Shown piece after piece: positions 57,857 through 64,000 of a stretch of DNA of 64,000 nucleotides. The position numbers and the translations under genes are program-made. How positions within the stretch are numbered: position 1 is the first letter of the stretch; each line of letters begins with the position of its first letter. Source of the DNA: Miscanthus floridulus (taxonomy: Eukaryota; Streptophyta; Magnoliopsida; Poales; Poaceae); contig NC_089584.1 of assembly GCF_019320115.1 (NCBI RefSeq), forward strand, positions 104,895,111 through 104,959,110, given 5' to 3'. The notes beneath the pieces are model-generated. The model made no database searches, was not told the origin of the DNA, and saw only the letters and a list, made by a program, of their open reading frames with translations.

Positions 57857-59348
57857 TCCTACTGACATGGGTGTGTGAATATATGCGGTGCTGGAGTTCG
57901 ACAGGCCTCATTGCCAGGAAGTGTAGAGATCGATCGCCGATGTAGGCTTCTCTGTGTCTTCTGAATCTAAATGTGTTTTGTGATGTGAATAAACAGACTT
58001 TGTTGTCACGAGAATTTTGGGATCCGGAATGTATCTCGAATCGGAAATCAATCTTGATCCCCAAAGTTCAAATTTGTAAAGTTGATTTTTTTTTTGAATT
58101 TCATAAAGTTGAAATTTTAGCCGTGCGAGTTTCTGTTTCTTGGTCCTGGTTATTTTTAAATGTAATAGCGTTCATGCAGTTAAAGACAGTGTTATACTGT
58201 TATTTTCTGTCACAAAGCGTATTTATATTGTCAAACAATATGGTATTTTTAGAATCCTCGATTTCAAGACCACGTATCCTCGGACTCGGACATCAACAAA
58301 AAATACATACACCACGGATCCTCGAGTCACCTCGACTAAGATGTAAGCCTCTGCCTAAAGTCCTGTCCTGAGTGAGTCCAAATCTCTGAATGTGTGTCTG
58401 AGTTTGAATCTGAATCTGAATGTGTGTATGAGTTTGAATCTGAATCTGAATGTGTTATTTTGCCAAGCTCTGTTGCTTTAGCATGAGTTGGTTTGGGGAC
58501 GACAGATGTGCTCGACTAAGCTCTACCGCAGCCAACACAGACGAACAACATACTCCTACGCCTATTCACTAGAGAAAAGATTGACGGTGTCAGCAAGAGA
58601 TCGAGAGGAGGTAGGACCGAAGAAGCACAAATGAAGATGTCAGCAAGGGACGACTCAAGTAAGGCAGGATGGAACCATCCCCGTTTTGTTTTTGGTTGCA
58701 AGGAACAGACTAGTGAATATTCACTTTGGAGGGATGCCCTATCCTCCAAACCCCAAACCCCAAACCAAACAACACTGAAAGTAGTACCATCGTACAAATC
58801 TTAAGAGCATGTTTGGATTTCTCGGCGTATTGTCTGGAGAAATCTTGAAAGGGAAGATAACGAGCTAGGGAAGGCAAACAGCGACGTGGAATCCAAACAC
58901 GCCTTTAGCTAATATTGCCTCTAAAGGGATGACCCTGTGCCTCCTATACCCCAAACCAAACAGCACTGAAAGTGGTATTGCCCCATCTCATCCGGTCCCC
59001 ATCCCTGAACCAAAAGCAGTGAATTTGAAATAGCATCCTTGAAGCATGTTGGCAAGCATGTTTTGAATATTCAGTTCGTCCCTTTTGAATCTTCCGCTAA
59101 TAATAAGGCTGCAAAAGTTAAAACAAGACTCACAATCACAAGGCCCGTCACAACAATAGCTACAATAAGGTGACCATACGGAATGCAGCATGATTCCCTC
59201 TACTCTTATGCTCAGCTAGCCACAAGGGGCTTGGATCATATAATGATGTTATGGCATGTTCATGTAGGGAGGCTGCAGTTCAGGAGGAGATGGCTTCGAG
59301 GCCAAACCCTGAAGGCACAACAAAGGCTTCATCACCCAACACGACAGG
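57857..59348. other. Intergenic region with small repeats
   Basis: No gene is recognised. It includes a 30-bp tandem repeat at 58388-58455 built on GAATGTGTGTCTGAGTTTGA. A roughly 60-bp segment is repeated at about 58730-58790 and 58927-58985 (CCCCAAACCAAACA.CACTGA). A small MITE lies between those two copies. Confidence 0.5.
58805..58904. mobile_element. Small MITE-like element
   Basis: GAGCATGTTTGGATTTC and GAATCCAAACACGCCTT form inverted ends of a roughly 100-bp element preceded by TAA and followed by TTA. Boundaries are approximate. Confidence 0.4.
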
Positions 59349-60282
59349 CTATTCGGGTATATTCATTGGAGGTTCCAGGTTCTCCACGAGAATCCGCAGG
59401 TCTAAATCCTTATCCTCGAACTTCTTCAAAAAAGGGTGATTCTGCAAGAACAGAAACAACAATTCAGCATGTCTAAATCATTTATAAGTGATGCGATTCA
59501 TTAGAAAGCTAATTAGTCAGGCAATGCTAACCAAGAGTTCTGAAGCAGACATCCGCTGAGCCGGATCTTTTTGTATGCTGCAAAAAGATTATAACAAAAA
59601 AAAAATGTAAACATTCAGTACAATACGCACTTACAGCGTGAAATAGCAATGATAACTCAAAAGCATTTCCTTTTACAACTCTTTTCATGAAAATGAGATG
59701 TCAGTAAATGGAAATAAAAAATACATTAGTGATTAGTACACTACACAGGAGAAAATTGACTAGGGTAGGTACAGCCCAGGTTTATTGATCTTGAAAACAC
59801 TGTCAACATAAGGTCATGGCCATCAATCGCATGTGCTTCAAATTAATTTTGCGGGGGTGGCAATGGACATAACTTATGTTAAAAAAAATATGTTATGAGC
59901 GTTTTATCATTATTTTTTATAGATTACAACATCTGATAATAAATTAACCATAGACATACAAAATTCTATGACAAAAATGATGAAAAATACATAATGTACT
60001 TTTTCACATAGTTATGATGTCCACTATTACCTTCAAGCTCAACTTGTACGTGAGAAACAAAAAGGACAATATTATTAAGAGGTAGATTGGGCCAATTAAA
60101 ATTTTGAAATAGTTTGGGGGATTAAATCAAACTGAAATTTTGTTTGGGGTTATTACGGCTCAGCCAAACTTGAGGGGAGTAATTTCAAAATTTTCCTTTA
60201 TCTAAAGTGATATAGTATGTATTTCAAGGGTTAAAGAAGTACCAAACCTTACTTGTATTAAGAGATATAAGATAGGATATAT

Positions 60283-60324
<42 letters not shown>

Positions 60325-63300
60325 TAGCCTTTCAGTCCCAAGCAAGTTGAAGTAGGCTAGAGTTGAAACCCACAAAGAGCCCAAAGTCACGGTTCAGGCA
60401 CTTCAATAGTTGCTTTCCAAGTATTCCTATTCAAACATAGATCTCTAGGTATATCCTAAGCTTTCAAATATCTTTTTATTGCTTCCTCCATGTCAATTTC
60501 GGTCTTCCTCTACCTCTCCTCATATTATTAGCTTGACTTAGGACTCCACAATGCACTGGTACCTTTGGAGGTCTCCTTTGGACATGGCTAAACCACCTCA
60601 ACCGATGTTGGATAAGCTTTTCTTCAATTGGTGCTACCTCTAGGCGATCACGTATATCATCATTCTAAACTCAGTCCATTCTTGTGTGACCGCAAATCCA
60701 TCGCAACATACGCATTTCTGCAACACTCAGTTGTTGAACATGTCGAATCTTTGTAGGCCAACATTCTGCTCCATACAACATAGCCGGTCTAATCGTCGTT
60801 CTATAGAACTTGCCTTTTAGCTTTTGTGGTACCCTCTTGTCATAGAGAATGCCAGAAGCTTGTCGCCACTTGATCCACCCTACTTTGATTCTATGGCTAA
60901 CGTTCGCATCAATATCTCCATCGCTCTGTAGCATCGATCCCAGATTCCGAAAGATATCCTTCTTAGGCACTACTTGACCTTCCAAACTCACATCTCCCTC
61001 CTCCTGTACAACTCCGTCAAAGTCGCATCTCATGTATTCGGTTTTAGTTCTGCTCAATCTAAAACCTTTAGACTCAAGGGTCTGCCGCCATAACTCTAGT
61101 TTTCTCTTTACTCCCGCCTGACTTTCGTCCACTAACACTACATCATCAGCGAACAACATACAACAAGGGATATCCCCTTATATGTTCCTAGTAACCTCAT
61201 CCATTACCAAAGCAAAGAGATACGGGCTTAAGGTTGACCCTTGATGAAGTCCAATTTTAATCGGGAAGTAATCTGTGTTACCATCATTTATTCGAACACT
61301 AGTAACAACATTGTTGTACATGTCCTTGATGAGGGTCACGTACTTTGATGGGACTTTATGTTTGTCCAAAGACCACCACATAACAATTCTTGGTATCTTG
61401 TCATAAGCCTTCTCCAAGTCAATAAAAACCAAGTGAATGTCCTTCTGCTCTCTAAACCGCTCCCTAACCTGTCTTATTAAGAAGATTGCTTCTGTGGTTG
61501 ACCTTCCGGGCATGAAACCAAATTGGTTTGTTGATATTTGCGTCGTTCTTCGCAGGCGCTGCTCGATGACTCTCTCCCATAACTTCATAGTGTGACTCAT
61601 CAACTTAATTCCCCAATAATTAGTACAACTTTGGATATCTTCCTTGTTCTTATAGATTGGTACCAATATGCTTATTCTTTACTCAGGTATCTTGTTCGAT
61701 CGAAAGATATTGTTGAACATCTTGGTTAGCCATACTATAGCTATATCCCCGAGATATCTCCACACCTTGACTGGGATACCATCAGGGCCCATCGCTTTGC
61801 CTCCTTTCATCCTTTTCAAGGCTTCTCTGACCTCCGATTCTTGAATCATCTGCACAAAGCGTCTGTTAGTGTCATCAAACGAGTCGTCCAGCTGAACGGT
61901 GGTGTTCTCGTTCTCACCATTGAACAATTTATCAAAATACTCTTGCCATCTATGTCTTATCTCATCCTCCTTCACCAAGAGCTGCTCCCTCTCATCCTTT
62001 ATGCACTTGACTTGGTTGAAGTCCCTTCCTATCGCGAGCCCTAGCCATACTATAAATGTCATTCTCTCCTTCCTTCGTACTCAAACGTCGGTACAGGCCC
62101 TCATAGGCCCGCCCCTTTGCCTCACTCACCGCTCGTTTTACAGTCTTCTTTGCCACCTTATACTTCTCTATGTTGTTTGCACACCTGTCATGATACAAGC
62201 GCTTATAGCACTCCTTCTTTTCCTTAATAGCCTTTTGCATATCTTCATTCTACCACCAAGTGTCTTTTGAGTCGCATCCGCTCCCTTTGGTCACTCCAAG
62301 CACCTCTGAAGCAACCTTCCGAACGCATGTTGCCATCTTCTCCCACATGTTGTTTGCATCGCCTTCATCATTTCAAGGGCCCTCTTCAATGACCTTTTCC
62401 TAAGACCTTTGATGCCTCCCCTAATAATTTCCACCACTTCGTTCTTGCAACCCTAGCTTGTTTGTTCCCACGAGCTTGCACCAGAAAGTGGAAGTCAGCC
62501 ACCACCAGCTTGTGTTGAGCGACCACACATTCTCCAGGTATCACCTTACAGTCCACGCATGTTCATTTATCCCTCCTTGTAAGGACAAAATCGATTTGAC
62601 TAGAGTACTGGCCGCTACTAAAGGTCACTAAATGAGACTGTCTCTTACGGAAGAAAGTGTTAGCTATCATCAGATCAAAAGCTAAGGCGAAGTCTAAGAC
62701 TTCCTCTCCCTCCTGGTTCCTACTACCATATCCGAAACCCCCATGAATCGCCTCGAAACCTGCACTTGATGTACCTACATGGCCATTAAGATCACCTCCT
62801 ATAAAGAGCTTCTCGCTACTAGGGACAGCTCTAACCAAGCGATCTAAGTCTTCCTAGAAAAGCCGCTTAGCACTCTCATCATGACCTACTCGGGGGGTAT
62901 ACGCACTAATTACGTTTAAGACCATATCACTAATGATAAGTTTAACTAAGATTATCCTATCCCCTTGCCAGAGCTTACCTCCACCACATCATCCTTGAGG
63001 CTCTTATCAATCAAAACTCCTACTCTATTTTTATTTAAAGTTGTCCTTGTGTACCAGAGTTTGAAGCCGGTATTGTCCACCTCCTTCGTCTTCTGCCCCT
63101 TCCATTTAGTCTCTTGGACGCATAAGATATTTACACGCCTCCTAACCGCTGTGTCCACTAACTCTCTTAACTTACCTGTAAGGGACCCTACATTCCAGCT
63201 ACCTAAACGGATCCTAGTTGGCTCGACTAGCTTCCTTACCCTTCGCACCCGCCGAGGTAGGTGTGAAGACCCTTGCTCATTTTGCACCACACCCGGGCAC

Positions 63301-64000
63301 CGATGTGGTATATGTATGACATTAACATGCTAAGCAACACATTATGGCCCAACTAGCAAATAATCGTAAGCTTCCTTGAGAACCCACCAACTACAGTTCC
63401 AGAGTGAAGTAAATGTAAGAAAAAGATCTTAGTATTTATTAATCACCAGAAACTGACCTATTGTAAGAGTTTTACCCTATGAATATTGGTTGTAACTGAA
63501 CCATTGATGTCCAAATACTTGTGGCACAATTTCAAAGTTTTCAGCAGATACATTGCATGATCAACTCTAGTGTGAATGGTTGTACAAAAGTTCCCATGAC
63601 AAAATATGGGCTTAAGTGGATTTCACTAGTAATTATCTCAAAACTTATTTGCTGACTAATGAGACATTATGTTCCATTAACTAGTGAAGCTCAAACGCTT
63701 ACAATACAGCAATTGTACTGCTCATCCAACAGGTAAAGAATGTTTTAGCACACAAAGTCCTCTAGCTGTAAGGATCAATGGAATCACCAGAAAGACTGCA
63801 TTTCCATTAATAAGCAAGTGACATTAAGTAGCTTTTAATAGCTTCAAATACTTCTGTTAATAACTAGCATAAAGGCATTGATAATTATTTTTCATGATTA
63901 ATTTCAGAGAAGAAATTTTAGCATACCAAGAGGAGATAAATGAGCAGAATTCTGGAGAGAACTGATCTGCAGGTGCAGAAGGTGGTGGCTGATCGACAAT
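59349..64000 (-). CDS. MAP kinase kinase, C-terminal exons (partial)
   Basis: The 3' end of a protein kinase gene that continues beyond the right edge. Exons on the minus strand: 64000 to 63927 (begins off-window), 59577-59532 and 59441-59349, with GT/AG borders. They join to read [70 protein letters not shown] and stop. This is the end of the kinase domain (subdomains X-XI, HPF motif) and the tail of group A MAPKKs (MKK1/2/6-like). MAPKKs phosphorylate MAP kinases in stress and developmental signalling. The first visible intron (59578-63926, 4349 bp) is expanded by an RTE LINE. The subgroup is inferred from the tail sequence only. Confidence 0.85.
60284..60324. repeat. (CAA)n tract, 3' tail of LINE
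   Basis: About 13-14 CAA units on the plus strand, i.e. (TTG)n on the LINE coding strand. Plant RTE LINEs end in such tails. Confidence 0.9.
60500..63290 (-). pseudogene. RTE LINE endonuclease-reverse transcriptase, broken
   Basis: The APE-type endonuclease reads [13 protein letters not shown] and [12 protein letters not shown] (63290-62952), then GGDLNGHVG and [12 protein letters not shown] (62838-62563). The reverse transcriptase spans 62062-60671 in one frame: [10 protein letters not shown], then [41 protein letters not shown], and FADD at 61147-61158. The frame is broken by stops near 61679 and 61178, the latter where CAA appears to have become TAA. The C-terminal part ([20 protein letters not shown]) is typical of plant RTE. 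More stops occur upstream and downstream, so it is inactive. Confidence 0.88.

Larger units (their letters stand above)
60284..63310 (-). mobile_element. RTE-clade LINE in the MAPKK intron
   Basis: A nearly full-length non-LTR retrotransposon on the minus strand. An endonuclease region is followed by reverse transcriptase and a (TTG)n tail. It lies in the same orientation as the host MAPKK gene. The 5' boundary (about 63310, near CACCCGGGCACCGATGTGG) is approximate, and no convincing target duplication was found. Confidence 0.85.

Noticed and set aside
58516..58797. 93-codon minus-strand frame
   Set aside because: It overlaps a duplicated repeat segment and has no recognisable domain.
60202..60390. 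Frame with a run of Cys
   Set aside because: It is the translation of the (CAA)n LINE tail on the minus strand.
60270..63340. Target duplication around the RTE LINE
   Set aside because: Only a loose TATAT resemblance exists between GGATATATAC and GGTATATGTA. Too weak in AT-rich sequence.
1..64000. CRISPR array or bacterial-type defence system
   Set aside because: The window is plant nuclear DNA. Repeats seen are LTRs, MITEs, microsatellites and tandem duplications, without regular repeat-spacer structure.

Overview
This is plant nuclear DNA, almost certainly from a grass and probably of the Andropogoneae (sorghum, sugarcane, Miscanthus type). The evidence is intron-containing genes with GC-rich first exons, Tourist-like MITEs with 3-bp target duplications, Copia elements primed by initiator tRNA-Met, Mutator-like elements (MULEs) with 9-bp target duplications, and an RTE-clade LINE with a (TTG)n tail. 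The species call is inference. Most of the window is nested transposable elements around a few host genes.

Left part (1-24.4 kb): a gag-only Copia-type LTR element that runs off the left edge (1-7433) sits in the 3' part of a dead minus-strand MuDR-like MULE (7434 to about 11.7 kb). A composite minus-strand LTR follows (11853-14562). Next is a second gag-only Copia element (14622-22961, LTRs of about 1.45 kb) whose gag is split by a solo LTR (16702-18676). No recognisable pol remains in either gag-only element.

Middle (24.4-34.2 kb): a complete, apparently intact MULE (24453-29477) has 123-bp terminal inverted repeats about 95% identical and a perfect 9-bp target duplication. It carries a spliced 978-aa transposase and a convergent gene for a GRF-type zinc-finger protein. 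It lies 122 bp upstream of the start codon of a complete ten-exon gene for mitochondrial LpxA (UDP-GlcNAc acyltransferase, 336 aa). The GRF gene promoter faces LpxA and holds three perfect palindromes that match the E2F consensus. A tRNA-Val(UAC) gene and two Tourist-like MITEs follow.

Right part (35-64 kb): a degraded minus-strand Copia element (38440-46251, 181-bp LTRs) contains a solo LTR with a perfect 5-bp duplication and a 658-bp foldback element with a perfect 9-bp duplication. Then come a complete three-exon R2R3-MYB gene (47495-48886), a belt of microsatellites, MITEs and an Ac-like hAT derivative, and two tandem paralogous single-exon genes of about 108 aa and unknown function (53600-53929, 57530-57856). 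A second foldback element lies between the paralogs. The 3' end of a MAP kinase kinase gene on the minus strand (59349 to beyond 64000) has a 4.3-kb intron that holds an RTE LINE.

The most interesting signals are the GGCGCC-cored palindrome arrays in the promoter-side ends of two different MULEs (E2F-like in the intact one), the shared phrase structure linking the intact MULE ends to the two foldback elements, the two pol-less gag elements, and the new promoter context the MULE gives LpxA.
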